Source: Chondrosia reniformis
Taxonomy: Eukaryota; Porifera; Demospongiae; Chondrillida; Chondrillidae
Assembly: GCA_947172415.1 (NCBI GenBank)
Contig: OX359201.1
Span: 3,596,001-3,660,000, forward strand
Direction of reading: 5' to 3'
DNA: 64,000 nucleotides
Below are positions 32,829-46,509 of the stretch, in pieces; position 1 is the stretch's first letter, and the number at the start of each line of letters is the position of its first letter. Below the pieces are notes generated by a model. The model saw nothing but the letters and a program-made list of their open reading frames with translations, did no database searches and was not told the DNA's origin. Made by a program: the position numbers and the translations under genes.

Positions 32829-34090
32829 AGAGTGATATACACAAATGTGCCAACTACCATCATCGGTTGCAGTGTTTGTGTATCAAGGCAAGTGAATGGT
32901 AGAATGTGGTGACTGAGAAGGCTGATGTGGTGATGTCCAGTTATATAGAATTTAGTATTGGAGGCTACTTTCAACTCACTGAAGTATATTTTTAGTTTAC
33001 GTATAATGTATTTTCTAAGTGTTTGTAAATTTTCTACATCAACAATGTATTTTGACAATAAGTCACACTCTACAACAATACAGGGTGTTAGTATGAGTTC
33101 ATATGTGCTTGGTAATTTTGAATGTTTTCTCTGATGTGTGGTTGGCAGTGTCACAGTTAGTGTCCTTTTGGTGCTTTACTAAGAAGCAAGGATGCATGGA
33201 GCAGTCAATTTAAAAGCTTTCTGGTAAGTCAACAGTTGCAATTTCTTGAATTGTATACCTCATTTGGCTTTCACTTACAAACTACATTGCAAATTTCAAA
33301 TTGTTCTCACATCATTGCAGGTCACTCCTTATCTTCACAACTAGAGGGAAAATAATATAGAAGAAGATACATGTTTTGAATTACTATAAACGCATAACTT
33401 AGACCTGCATTGGGGAGACATGAGGAGTGAGCAAGCATTTCATTAGCAAGTCTAACAAGTAAGTGTACACATAATATGATTGCTAATTAACTCATGCACA
33501 TTACTGCGAAGTGCTGTTAATTTGTAAGTGTACTATTTTCCTTCAGGTATCCACATATTCTTTCCAACAAATTAATGCATTTCTGAGAAGCACTGGATAA
33601 ACATGTTTGGAACCAAAGAAAGAAACCATACCCATACCATATCTATCATATCTCATTTATTGCACTATTAACTTACAAGTCATTTTAGTGCATACTTCAG
33701 TGTTCCTGCAAAATACAAGCTTGATTGTACCAAGAGCTAATACTCTTCCCTCACACTCTTTTTTCTGTTTCTAATGTACTTATTAGTTGATGATTGATCA
33801 TAGAAGTGTTTATTACAGTATACCAGCAGCATGAACATGATTGGTAATAATAAGGACACAGCGACCGAAGGGAGCCAAGTAGTTCAAGTTCATTTGGGGG
33901 GGGCAGCCCCACGAGTTTTGTAACTCGAACTACTTGTTTAATTAAGAGATCATGGTTTTCGGCATATTTCTCTTGTCTAAGACGTTATTTCGAGATGTTC
34001 GCCAAGAAAACTTTCAAATTTTAAAACAAGTAATATTAAGAAGAAAAAAAGGGTGAATACAAGTAAATAAAAATTTTTTTCAAAAATAAA
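32829..34090. other. AT-rich flank after the Helitron, no gene seen
   Basis: A 15-bp inverted repeat with one mismatch (33876-33890 and 33922-33936) surrounds a run of eight G and cagcccc. It could be a hairpin of the Helitron 3' end or of a small element; no CTRR end was placed with confidence. Confidence 0.35.
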
Positions 34091-34398
34091 GTTAGAAGTA
34101 GGAATGGCAGTGTTCACTAATACATCTGCAAAAAGTATCGAAACAAGACACTGATTATATGATAAGGCTAATCATACAGAAGTTGCATATATACTGAATT
34201 TTAAGTAACTTAACCATACATTTCTGTGTTTGGGCGCACCATTCCTACTTAAGGTTAGAGCGCCCAAACACAGAAGTGTATGCTTAAGTTACCTAAATTT
34301 CAGTATATACGCAAATTCTATATGATTAGCCTTATCATATAATCAGTGTCTTGTTTTGATACTTTTGCAGGTGTATTAGTGAACACTGCCATTCTAAC
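34091..34398. mobile_element. Foldback (long hairpin) element, about 140-bp arms
   Basis: Arms 34091-34237 and 34260-34398 are reverse complements with small indels and substitutions, around a 22-nt loop. No coding sequence. The outer ends read gttagaa and ttctaac. Possibly a MITE; the flanks showed no clear target duplication. Confidence 0.8.
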
Positions 34399-34424
34399 AT
34401 CATTTTTGTAAATGTTTTTTTATT

Positions 34425-36727
34425 TACTTGTAACTAGTACATACAACTAGTACATACAACTAGTAAATACAATTAATACATACATACAATTAGTACATAA
34501 AACTAGTACTTACAATTAGCATTTACAACTAGTACGTAAAACTAGAATATACAACTTGCACATCCAACTATTACAAACAACTAGTACATATAACTAGTAA
34601 ATACAATTAATACATACATACAATTAGTACATAAAACTAGTACTTACAATTAGCATTTACAACTAGTACGTAAAACTAGAATATACAACTTGCACATCCA
34701 ACTATTACAAACAACTAGTACATATAACAAATGCATGCAACTAGTGCATACAACTGGTACATACAACTAGTTCAGAGAACTAGTACATACAACTAGTATA
34801 CACAACTAGTACACACAACTACTACATACTACTCTTACATACAACTAGTACATACAACAAGTACAAACTACTAGTACGTACAACTAGTTCTTGCAACTTG
34901 TGCATCCAACTCGTACGTGCTACTAGTGCATAAATCTAGTACATAATAATAGTACACACAATTAGTACTTAAAACTAGTCTATACAACTAGTACAAACAA
35001 CTAGTACATACAACTAGTACATACAACTTGTACATACAAATAGTACATAACACTAGTACGTACAACTAGTACATGCCACTATATAGTAGATAAAACTAGT
35101 ACATGCAACTAATACATACAACTAGTAAATACAATTAATACATACATACAATTAGTACATAAAACTAGTACTTACAATTAGCATTTACAACTAGTACGTA
35201 AAACTAGAATATACAACTTGCACATCCAACTATTACAAATAACTAGTACATATAACAAATGCATACAACTAGTGCATACAACTGGTACATACAACTAGTT
35301 CAGAGAACTAGTACATACAACTAGTATACACAACTAGTACACACAACTACTACATACTACTCTTACATACAACTAGTACATACAACAAGTACAAACTACT
35401 AGTACGTACAACTAGTTCTTGCAACTTGTGCATCCAACTCGTACGTGCTACTAGTGCATAAATCTAGTACATAATAATAGTACACACAACTAGTACTTAA
35501 AACTAGTCTATACAACTAGTACAAACAACTAGTACATACAACTAGTACATACAACTTGTACATACAAATAGTACATAACACTAGTACGTACAACTAGTAC
35601 ATGCCACTATATAGTAGATAAAACTAGTACATGCAACTAATACAGACAACTTGTACATAAAGCTTGTACATATAACTAGAAAATACACAAATAACTAGTA
35701 CATATATAAAGTACTTAAAATTAGAACATACAACAAGTACACACAACTAGTTTGTACAACTAGTGCATACAACTAGTACACACCACTACTACACATAACT
35801 TGTACACAAAACTACTACACACAACGTGTACATACAAATAGTACATGACACTAGTACAAACAACTAGGACATAAAACAAGTTCATACAGCTAGTATATAT
35901 AACTAGTTCATACAAATAGTATATACAATTAGTAAAGACAATTAGTAATTACAACTAGTAGATACAACTAGCACATACCACCAGTACAAACAACTAGTAC
36001 ATACAACTTGGACATACAGCTAGTATATAACTAGAACATACACATATTGTTATACAAATAAATAGTACTTACAAGTACATACAACTAGTACACACAATTA
36101 GTACAAACAATTGGCACATACCACCAGTACATACAACTAGTACATACAACTTGGACATACAGCAAGTATATAACTAGAACATACACATATTTTTATACAA
36201 ATAAATGATACTTACAAGTACATACAACTAATACATAAATCTAGTACCTAACTAGTTCATAGAAGTAGTACATAAAACTGTTGCACACAACTAGTACATA
36301 AAACATGTATATATATATACAACTTGTACATACAACTAGTACACACAAATAGTACATACAACTAGCACATACAACTAGTATATGCAACTAGTACATGCAA
36401 ATAATACATACAACTAGTACATATAACTAGTACATAAACCTAGTACATACAACGAGTACATAGAACTAGTACATAGAACTAGTACATACAACTAGTGCAT
36501 ACATATAGAACATACAACTAGTACATACAACTACTACACACAACTAGTACATACAACTATTACATAATACTAGTAAATACAACTGTACCTACAACTAGTG
36601 CATACAACTTGTATTTACAAGTAGTGCATACAAGTAGTACATACAACTAATACATAAATCTAGTACCTAACTAGTTCATAGAACTAGTACATACAACTAT
36701 TACACACAACTAGTACATAAAACATCT
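34425..36727 (-). repeat. 13-bp minisatellite with a 528-bp tandem duplication
   Basis: Reverse units. 34597-35124 and 35125 to about 35645 are nearly identical at an exact offset of 528 bp. A smaller 134-bp duplication starts at 34463 and 34597. No genes are seen. Confidence 0.9.
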
Positions 36728-36730
36728 ATA

Positions 36731-36766
<36 letters not shown>

Positions 36767-36768
36767 TA
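36728..36768. repeat. (TTA)n microsatellite, tail of the minus-strand LINE
   Basis: About 13 trinucleotide copies of TTA on the plus strand, that is TAA on the minus strand, lying just past the 3' end of the minus-strand LINE. A short-repeat tail fits several non-LTR clades. Confidence 0.85.
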
Positions 36769-39020
36769 AAGTGCATCATGTGCAAAGCACACTAGAGCGT
36801 TTGCCCCATGTAGCACCGTGCAAACAATTGTAAACATAAAAAATGGGTTAATTTCCACACATTGCCATTTAGTCAGTGACATCAATATTATGTTTGCAGA
36901 ATCTGTGCTACCACATCTTCTCTAGTACTCTTCCCACTCTTCCTTGTTTGCAGGCTCTATCTAGTATTAGAGCACATTTCTTCTTTTCTCCCATCTCCTG
37001 GAATCCTTCCACTGTGTCCCCATGGCTTGCAACAACTCCTTCCTCTTCTCCACCAGTGACCCACAGTGCAGTAGGAAATGCTCTTCATCCTCCACCTCTT
37101 CTTCTTCACATTACTTACATATTCTTTCTTCTCTCTTTAAGTTGTTCCACCTGCTTGTTTCCACTCTTAGCCCTGCAGTTCACCCTCCTAACGTTACTAG
37201 GACCTGCCGTAGATTCTTCCTTCCTGTTTCCACACACCTTACTTTGCAATCATACTCCATTAATTTCCCCATCATTTGCAGCTTTGAGCCTATCTTAGCT
37301 TCTTCCTCCCACTCCTGTTTCACCACCCACACAGCACTGTCAGTCAGCATACACTTCACCTCCCCCAAGGGCATCCTTTCTAAGTCTTCCATTCTCACAT
37401 TTTGCCATTCAAACTTCTCCAAGCTTTGTTCCAACTCTTTCAGCCATCGTACTTTGCCGCTCATTCTTTGAACTTCCAGTGCTACCTGTCTCACTAGTCT
37501 GTCATCGTCAAACCTTAAGATCCTCCACCAGAACTCAATGCACCTCTTTTTGGCTTCCCATTCTAATGGGAGCATCCCCATTTCAAACTGTAAAGAAACT
37601 TTTGAGTGTAGCTTACTCACTCCCAGAAACATTCTTGCTGCCCTTAATTGCACCTGTTCAACTGCCCCTAACTTCCTGCCACAGCTCCACACCTCGGGTC
37701 CATACAGCAGTACAGATTGTACCAGTGCTTCCATTAGTCTAATAAAAGTCTCCCCTTTGACCTCCCACACACTCATTCTGCATCTACTCAGCCAAGCTGC
37801 CAGTGCTCTTGAGCCCGCCTTTGCTCTCTCCTCCAACATTAGTTTATACTCTAGGTGCTCTGTCAGACTACATCCTAGATACTTGTAATGGTCCATCACT
37901 TCTATTGCTCCCTCATCAATGCTGAATTTGTCATCACTTTTCTTCATCCCCTTCTTCCTCGTATGCAGTATCCCACATTTCTCTGCATTTATCTTTACTG
38001 ACCACTTGTTACACCACTCTTTCAAAATCCTCAACCCTGTCCTCAATATCTCCTCACTCTCTGCCAAAATGACCGTATCGTCAGCATACAGCAAAGTGGG
38101 TATTCTCTGCTCCCCACACATGACACCCACTCCCCTCTCTTTCAGCTCACCTACCAGCGAGTTCACATATATAGAAAATAGCAAGGGTGATAGGGTACAT
38201 CCTTGCCCCAATCCATTTGTTACACTTAAAGCATCACTACACTGCTCTCCCACCTTAACCTCACATCTCAGATTTGAGTAAGCTGCTTTAGAAAGCTCGT
38301 TAGTTTCCCACCAAGACCCAGTCTCTCTAAGTAAGCCCACAGTTTCCCCCTATCCACAATGTCATATGCCTTCTTGAAATCAAAAAAACCCGCAAACATT
38401 CCCCTTTTTTGTCCTCATACTGTACTGTCCTAACAGAATAAGTGTTAACATCTGGTCTCTGCACCCTCTCCCCTTTCTAAAACTGCCTTGCTCTTCTGCT
38501 AGGAGTTGTCTCTCCTCCACCACCTGTGTCAATCTATCTTGTACAATCATGCACATTGCCTTATACACTGTAGATAAGAGGGAGATACCTCAGAAGTTGT
38601 CCATTACACATGCACCTTTATATCTCTTTTTGGGTACCGGAATGATTGTATTACATCTCAACTGAGACGGGACCATCCCATTTCTCCAACACCATCTAAA
38701 CAGCTCCCACCACAATTCCACCAAAACCTCCCTACATACCATCTCTGCCGTAAGCCAATCTTTACCTGGGGCTGCCTACTTTTTCAAGCCCTCTAGGGCC
38801 CGTATCACTTCTTCTCTTGTTATCTCTTCTCTCCACTGCCCATTCTCACTAATCTCTCCTTCTCTGTCTTCCTCCTCTGTCACCTTTAGACTCTCTGACA
38901 CCTGTTCACCCTTGAGCACTTCCTCAAAATGTTCCTTCCATACCTTCACTGCCTCATTTCCCATTCTAACCACTCCTTTCTTGTCATACACCTTGGAGGC
39001 ATCTGTCATTTCTTTATTTC
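36769..39020 (-). pseudogene. LINE-type reverse transcriptase, 5'-truncated
   Basis: Minus-strand RT in pieces. 39009-38776 is the pre-RT helix (VKVWKEHFEEVL and REEVIRALEGLKK). 38568-38380 has LAEEQGSFRKGRGCRDQ and CGFFDFKKAYDIV (motif A, continuous if one T is removed from the seven-T run at about 38385). 38340-37180 has GLGQGCTLSPLLF (motif B, residues 43-55), LLYADDTVIL (motif C, YADD 85-88), HYKYLGCSL and the C-terminal domain with LYGPEVWSC and EFWWRILR. No endonuclease is present, so it is 5'-truncated. At least two frameshifts are fixed. It copies its own RNA at a nick in target DNA. Clade not settled; YADD and the TAA tail fit several. Confidence 0.88.
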
Positions 39021-39771
39021 TTTGGGTTTCTTATCAAACTATCCAACTCCATACCTTCGTTTTCTTCATAATTCCTAACAATGGCCTTTTTGTGAGTTAC
39101 AATAAATATATCCTGCTAACGTTCGTATATGTTTATTTGAAAAACATTTGTAATTTTAATTCTAAAAATTACTTTTTTAAGTGTTGAAGAATATGTGCAT
39201 GATTATCACCTCTTCATCAGGGAATAACATATGAAATAAGGATAAGGAGTTATTATTCCCTTTGTTCTAGTTATGCTTTTTTCGATGTCATCTTTTCCTG
39301 TGTCTATGGTCATCTTTATATTCACGATTTCTGTTTTGACTCTATTTTGGTCTATTTCAGACATAATGTTAGTCCAAATAACCTATAAAGGGTTTCAATT
39401 CCTTTTAATGTTAAACCTTCACCTTGAAATAAAACATTATCAGCCTTAAATGCATCTACACGGCTAAAAAGCTTAAAATGTATAGGCTTATGGTTTGTTT
39501 ATTTTCTGGCAACCATTTTGTGATAATAGTTTCACGTATTTAAACGGCTCAGTAACAAGTTTTGCATCTCATTATTATGCAAATGTGATGGAATTAAGAG
39601 ATTTGATTAGCCAAAACTGGTATAGCCTTTCAATAAGGCGTGTCTGCTAAGCGGCATGAGCGAGGTAAAACTTAAAAAAGGTATGGATTCCTTAATGTTC
39701 ACTCTTTCTTTTGATGCTAAACTTGATGATGTTCCAAAATAAAATAAAATTGCATATTTATGGTGATTTGT
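39021..39771. other. Unique AT-rich spacer, no gene seen
   Basis: It begins with the LINE 5' junction and continues as low-GC DNA. A short CCTGATGA on the minus strand near 39210-39220 lacks the rest of a hammerhead core. The satellite resumes at about 39772. Confidence 0.4.
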
Positions 39772-42700
39772 ACTAAACATACAACTAGTACATACAACTA
39801 GTTCATAAAACTAGTACATACAACTAAAACATACAACTTGTACATACAGCTAGTCCATATTACTAGTATATAAAACTAGTACATACAACTAAGACATACA
39901 AATTGTACATACAACTAGTACATATAACTAGAACATATATATAGTACTTACAATCAGTACATAAAACTAGTACACACAACGAGTACATAAAACTAGTACA
40001 TACAACCATTACACACAACTAGTACATGCAACATGTACACATATCTAGTTCACACACCATGTACATACAACTACTACACACAACTAGTACACCCAACTAG
40101 TACATACAAATAGTACACACAACTAGTACACACAACAAGTACACACAACTACTACACAAAACTAGAACATACAACTAATACATACAACTAATACATACAA
40201 GTAGTTCATACAAATAGGACATACAACTAGTAGATAACTAGTACATAAAACTAGAACTTACAACCAGTACCTACAACTAGTTTATACAACTAGTACAGAC
40301 AACTAGTGCATACAACTAGTACTTAAAACTAGTACATACACCTATTACATACAACAAGTACATGAAACTAGTACATAAAACTAATGTATAAATCTAATAC
40401 ATAACTAGTTCATAGAACTAGTATATACAACTATTACACACAACTAGTACATAAAACATGTATATATACAATAGGTAAATACATACAACTAGTACATAAT
40501 TCTAGTACATACAACTAGTATATACAACTAGTACACAAAACTAGAACATAAAACTAGTACATACAACTGGTACCAACAATTGGTATATACATACAACTAA
40601 TATATTCAACTAGTACAAACAACTAGTACATAATACTAGTACATACAACTAGTGCTTACAAAAAGTAAATAACTAGAACATATAACTAGTACATACAACG
40701 AGAACTGACACCTAGTAAATACAACTAGCACATACAACTGGTACATACAACCAATATCTAAAACTAGTATATACAACTAGTCCATAAAACTAGTACATAC
40801 AGCTAATACACACAACTATGAAAAACTAACAGCTAGTATATACATACAACTAATACATATAACTTGAACCTACACTTATAACTAGTTCATAATACTAGTA
40901 CATACAACTAGTGCTTACAAATGGTAAATAACTAGTACTTATAACAAGTACATAAAACTATTACATACATCTAGTTCACACAACTACTACACACAATTAG
41001 TACACACAAATTGTACATACAACTAGTACATACAACAAGTTCATACAACTAGTATATACAACAAGTACATACAACTTGGACATATAGCTAGTACATACAA
41101 CTAGAACTAACACATTTTACTAGTACATATAAATAGTACTTACAACTACATACAACTAGTACAGCCAACTAGTAAATACAACAAGTTACAAACAACTAGT
41201 ACACACAACTAGTACATACAACTAGCACATGAAACTAGTACATATAACTAGTACATAAAACCAGTAGATACAACTAGTACATACAACTAGTTCATACAAT
41301 TTGTACATACAGCTAGTACATATAACAAGAGCATACACATATAACTATATAGTACATATATATAGGACATAAAACGAGAACTTACAACTAGTAAATACAA
41401 CTTAAACATACAACTAGTATATACAACTAGTACATGCAACCAATACATAAATCTAGTTCATAATTGGTCCATAAAACTAGTACATATAACTATTACACAC
41501 AAGTAGTAGATAATACTAGTACATACCACTAGTACATACAAATAGTATATAACCAGTACATTTAACTAGTATATACAACTAGAACTTACAACAAGTACAT
41601 ACAACTTGTACAAACAATTGGTACATACAGGTAATGCATTCAACTAGAACATAGTTTTAGTACAAACAACTAGTATTTACAAAGAGTACATAACCATTAC
41701 ATATAACTAGTACGTGCAACGAGAACTTACAACTTGTAAATACAACTAGCACATACAACTGGTACATACAACAAATACATACAACTAGTATATACAAGTA
41801 GTACGTACAAGTAGTACATACAAATAGTACATATACCTAGAACATACAAACATAACTAGTATATGTAGATAGTACATACAAGTAGTGCATACAACTAGTA
41901 CATATAACTAATACTTAACACTAGTACATAAAACTAGTACATACAATTATGATATACAACTAGTGCATCCAACTATTACATACAACTAGTACATACAACT
42001 AACACACAACTAGTATATACAACTAGTATATACAAATAGTTCATACAACCAATACTTAAATATAGTACATAACTGATCCATAAAACTTATACATACAACT
42101 ATTACACAAAACTACTACATAAAGCATGTAGATATATACAACCTGTATTTTCAAGTAGTCCATACAACTAGTACATAATATTAGTACATACAACTAGTAC
42201 AAAAACAATACATAAAACTAGTACATACAACTAGTAATCAACTATGTTGAACTTACAACTGGTACATACAAATAGTACATATACCTAGAACATACAAACA
42301 TAACTAGTACATATAGAGAGCACAAAAGTTAGTACATACAACTAGTACATACAAATAGTACATTCAACTAGTACATACAACTAGTTGATACTACTAGTTC
42401 ATCCAACTAGTAGATAAAATTTGTACATACAACTAGTACATACAACTAGTACTTACAAGTAGAACATATCACTCGGCCTTACAAAATATAACTGGAACAT
42501 TTATATAGGACGTACATACAACTAGTACACACAACTAGTTTATATAACCAGAATATACAACTAATACTAACAATTCGTTCATACAACTAGTACATACAAC
42601 TAGTACATACAACTAATACATACAATTAGTTCATACAAATAGTTCATACAACTAGTTCATATAACTAGTACATAGAAATAGAACATACTACTAGTTCATA

Positions 42701-43532
42701 CAACTAGTACATAGAACTTGTATATACAACTAGTACATACAACCAGTATATACATGCAAGTAGTACATACAACTAGTACATCTAACTAGAACATACACAG
42801 TTAACTGGAACATATAAATAGTACATACAACTAGTACATACAACTATTACATACAACTGGTATATACAAATAGTAAATACAACTAGTACATACAACTAGT
42901 ACATAAAACTAATGTATACAACAAGTACATAAAATTATATAGTACTTAAAAATAGGACATAACTCGTTTATTTAACTAGTAGATACAACTGTTTTACCCA
43001 ACTAACATATACAACTAGTACATACAACTAGTACATACAACTAGTACATACAACTAGTACATACAACTAGAACATGCAACTGGTATATACACCTAGAATT
43101 TTCAACTTGTGCATGCAACTAGTTTATAGAAGTAGTACATACAAAAAGTATTTACAACTCGTATAAACAACTAGTGCATACAACTAGTGAAGACAACCAG
43201 TACATACAACTATTACATACATCTTGTACATATAACTAGTACATACAATTAGTACATACAACTAGTACATAGAGGTAGTACATACAATTAGTACATACAA
43301 CTATTACATAAAACTAATGCATACAACTAGTACATAAAATTATAGAGTACATAAAAACAGGACATAACTAGTATATTTAACTAGTACATACAACTGTTTT
43401 ACACAAATAATATATACAACTAGGACATACAACTAGTACATACAACTAGTACATATAGCTAGCACATACAACTAGTACATACAACTAGAACATGCAACTG
43501 GTATATACACCTAGAACTTACAACTTGTACAT
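39772..43532 (-). repeat. 13-bp minisatellite, reverse orientation, longest block
   Basis: About 3.7 kb of reverse units. Landmarks such as aaaattata (42931 and 43336) and aacatgcaactgg (43071 and 43489) recur at offsets of 405 and 418 bp, that is a duplication followed by gain of one 13-bp unit. No genes are seen. Confidence 0.92.
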
Positions 43533-43834
43533 GGAATGGACATATTGCATGTAGGAAATGGTATCTTAGATTTTTCATGTGTTTACTTGGCCTCATGTTA
43601 GTCCCTGGTGGCTGTTGAGCCATTGTTGCTTGTTAATAGCCCTGGCTACATGTAATAGGTTAAGTCTTTGTGGACTAGCTTGTCTAGTCCTTGACCCATT
43701 TCTAATCATGACAAGTGAGATAGGATACCGGCTGGGAGGTCGCCCGGGTTAACAAACTCCCCGTCATTAGGTAAAGGTAGGGTGCCTGGTGATGAAAAGT
43801 TAGCTAACTCTCTCCCCCATCTGTAGGTAGAGGG

Positions 43835-44311
43835 GTGCCTACTGGTGGGCAAGCTAGCCCCTCACTAGTTAAGAAGTGTAGCAATAAGCGGTGTAAAACA
43901 TGTCCCTCTTTAGTTACTGGCCCTACTTTTAAGAGTTCAGTTACTGACAGGACCTATCAAGTCCGTAGCCCTTGTGGTCCCCTAGGATGCCAGAGTAGGA
44001 ATGTTGTGTATCTTATTACTTGTAAACAATGTGATGTACAGTATATAGGAGAAACCTCTCAGATGCTTAGGAGTAGAATGAACAACCATAGGACTAGTAC
44101 CAAAGGTTTTAAGCCACTGTATCTTTACAATCACTTTAATTCTGATAACCATAGTTTTGATGATGCCTTGATTATGCCCATAGAACAGATGCCTGAGACA
44201 CCTATTTCTACTAGCCTCAGACTACTGGGAGAAGCGTTCTGGTACAAGGAACTCTGCTCTATTTACCCATATAGACTTAACGATAACATTAAAGGCGTTG
44301 GCAATATTTAA
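43835..44311 (+). CDS. Naiad N-terminal GIY-YIG endonuclease
   Basis: A 158-codon open frame from 43835, which begins with GTG; no AUG in frame was confirmed and the protein may start elsewhere or be truncated. Cys residues at 15, 20 and 23 (CSNKRCKTC) precede NVVYLITC (residues 56-63), CKQC (63-66) and YIGET (70-74), followed by a basic helix with Arg and His (LRSRMNNHR). This is the GIY-YIG nuclease fold with the Cys pattern of PLE endonucleases, here at the N-terminus and before the RT. Such a permuted order defines the Naiad/Chlamys clade. It nicks target DNA for priming. It ends at 44311, where a stop precedes the linker frame. Confidence 0.85.
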   Translation: MPTGGQASPSLVKKCSNKRCKTCPSLVTGPTFKSSVTDRTYQVRSPCGPLGCQSRNVVYLITCKQCDVQYIGETSQMLRSRMNNHRTSTKGFKPLYLYNHFNSDNHSFDDALIMPIEQMPETPISTSLRLLGEAFWYKELCSIYPYRLNDNIKGVGNI

Positions 44312-44355
44312 AAACTTAAAAAAGAAATCATCGTTCACTACCACTTTACAAGAAC

Positions 44356-44847
44356 GTGGGCTTTCTAGCCAAACTTAAACGCAATACTTTTGCATTACAA
44401 GCTCGACACCTTCATTGTTTGTTAAACTCGGTACAATGTCTCATCGATACCCCAGAAACACCTTTTCCGCTCAGACTTATGCTAATGATTAAAGACGTTA
44501 TTAAAGCACGCGCTTCAGCCAGCCTTCCCAAACACCCAACGAAAACGACAAGTCCAGAAGGGTTTCTTAAAATCGTGGTTCATAATAAAGGTGTAGAAAA
44601 AATAGGCCTCTCAGGTATTTTAGACCAAAAGTTAGTGTTAGAAACTGTCCCACCCTTTATACAAAACAAAGAGCCTCCATGTGTAGTATATAAGTATACC
44701 CAACCAATAGGACCTCAAATCTTTAACTTTTCACAAGCCTCTAAGTCAGATGTTTTTAGAAAACCAGAACCATGTGAGCTTCACAAGTCCCCCTTCATTT
44801 ACAAGCCCCTAGGCCTTGTTTTAACAGGTGATCTAACGTATTGTTAG
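44356..44847 (+). pseudogene. Naiad linker domain between endonuclease and RT
   Basis: 163 codons with GFLAKLKRNTFALQARHLHC, PFPLRLMLMIKDVIKARASA, FIQNKEPPCVVYKYTQPIG and then the start of the RT N-terminal part (SPFIYKPLGLVLTGDL). A one-base insertion relative to 28037 causes the stop at 44847. The CxC pattern described for the linker of this clade is not visible here. The part from SPFIYKPLG matches 27993 onward of the truncated copy. Confidence 0.7.
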
Positions 44848-46509
44848 TAAACCAAAACTTAGAAAACTTCTTAATAAAGGACCAAAATTTAGAGAACCTA
44901 ATAACTTTAATTGGGTAACTGCTTTAAAAATCTGTAAGGAAGGTCTTAGAAAATATAAGATTACCTGGGCCCGTAGAGAAAATGTATCTACTTCTGTATT
45001 TAGTGAGTGGGAAAATGCTGTACTTAAGAAAATTAATGATAGGATCTCTAAGCTGTCTAAATCGTATACAAAATCCTCAGTAGCCAAGAAGACCCTTACT
45101 TGCCCTAAAATTAAGAAATTCTTAGCAGACCTACATGATAAGTATGTTATAGCCCCTGCCGATAAGGCCTCTAATAATATAATTTTTATATATAAGTCCT
45201 ACTATAGATAAATTATTAATGAAGAACTAGGCAGTACCTCCATTTATGCTAAATGTACAGTAGAACCCCAACAGTTAATTAGGAAACACATAGATTTCTT
45301 AAAACTAGAGAACTTAGAACCTAAACCAGACTGGTGTAACCTTCCCTCTTTTTACTGGATGCCTAAGCTACATAAGAACCCTTACAGCTACAGATTCATA
45401 GCCGCCTCTCACAAATGTACTACCAAACCCCCTTTCTAGATTTCTAAATTCGGCACTAAGACTAATTCTCAAACATTTTAGAGAATACTGCCTAGGTATA
45501 TATAGGAATACTGGTGTTAATGCCTTTTGGATAGTAGAAAACCCACTAGAAGTCTTAGATAGTCTTAGGTCTATACCCACTAGAAAAGCCCAGCTAGCTA
45601 GTTTTGATTTTTCTACCTTATATACAGCGATCCCCCATAACCTACTTAAAGATAAGATTACTAACCTAATTCATAGTGCCTATACCTGTAGAAAGTCCCA
45701 ATATATAGAAGTCTGTCAGGATAAAGCCTTTTGGTCTAATAATGTCTCCAATAAAGCAGTCACAGCTATTTATTTAGTAGAACTCTTTAATTACCTTATT
45801 GACAACATTTATGTAGGTGTGGACGGTTCTGTATTTAAGCAATGTGTAGGTATCCTTATGGGTACTGACTGTGCCCCTGTAGTTGTTAATCTTTTTCTGT
45901 TTGCCTATGAGTATGAGTTTATGAAAGGACTACTTAAGGATAACATCACCCTAGCTATTAATCCAATACTTATAGGTATATTGATGACCTTTTATGTATT
46001 AACAACAAGGATTTTGAACTGTCAATTAGAGATATTTACCCCAAAGAACTTAATCTTAAAAAGACAAATACCAGCCCTAAAAAATCCCCCTTTTAGACTT
46101 AGATATAACCATTACTAACAATCAATTTATCACGAAAGTATATGATAAGTCAGAGGACTTTAACTTTGATATAGTAAATTTCCCCCATTTAGATAGTAAC
46201 ATTCCTAATACCCCAGCCTATGGTGTCTTTATTTCACAACTAATTAGGTATTCTAGAATATGTAGTGACTTCTCCAGTTTTCAGGCTAAAAGTTTGCAGT
46301 TATGCAGTAGGCTTATTAAGCAGGGTTACAAATACTTTAAGCTAAAATCAACCTTTAAAACCTTCCTATCCCGGCAGCCTCTAGTTAGAATCAAGTATAA
46401 GCAAAAAGTAGCTAGTATGCTTAAGGACTGTCTTGGGTTACCCCATATTGTGTTACCCCACCTCCAAAGAAATGTTACTACTAGAAGACATAAGGGTAGA
46501 CTTACGTAA
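44848..46509 (+). pseudogene. Naiad reverse transcriptase, frame-broken copy
   Basis: Continues the RT in several frames: 44870-45210 (NWVTALK and the APADKASNNI segment), then YWMPKLHKNP, motif A FDFSTLYTAIPHN (about 45603-45640), motif B-like GTDCAPVVVNLFLF (45860-45900), the YIDD region (about 45970-45990, now out of frame) and the C-terminal piece 46294-46509. Stops inside (such as TAG and TAA near 45207) and indels near 44837, 45428 and 45960 disable it. Identity to the truncated copy at 27.99-29.72 kb is high by eye. Confidence 0.85.

Noticed and set aside
33876..33936. Helitron 3' terminus at the G-rich hairpin
   Set aside because: The hairpin is suggestive but no CTRR end followed by T was identified at a consistent position, so the boundary is not called.
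36876..38281. Several long plus-strand frames between 36876 and 38281
   Set aside because: They are antisense to a clear minus-strand LINE RT with YADD and other motifs; Pro/Ser/Leu-rich translation is an antisense artefact.
39190..39240. Hammerhead at the CCTGATGA of 39210-39220, minus strand
   Set aside because: CTGATGA is followed by a short pairable stretch but no GAAA and no stem I; insufficient.
43835..46509. Selenocysteine read-through in the Naiad RT
   Set aside because: Selenoprotein Naiads are known in spiders and clams, but the stops here include TAA and TAG and coincide with indels; no SECIS-like hairpin was seen.
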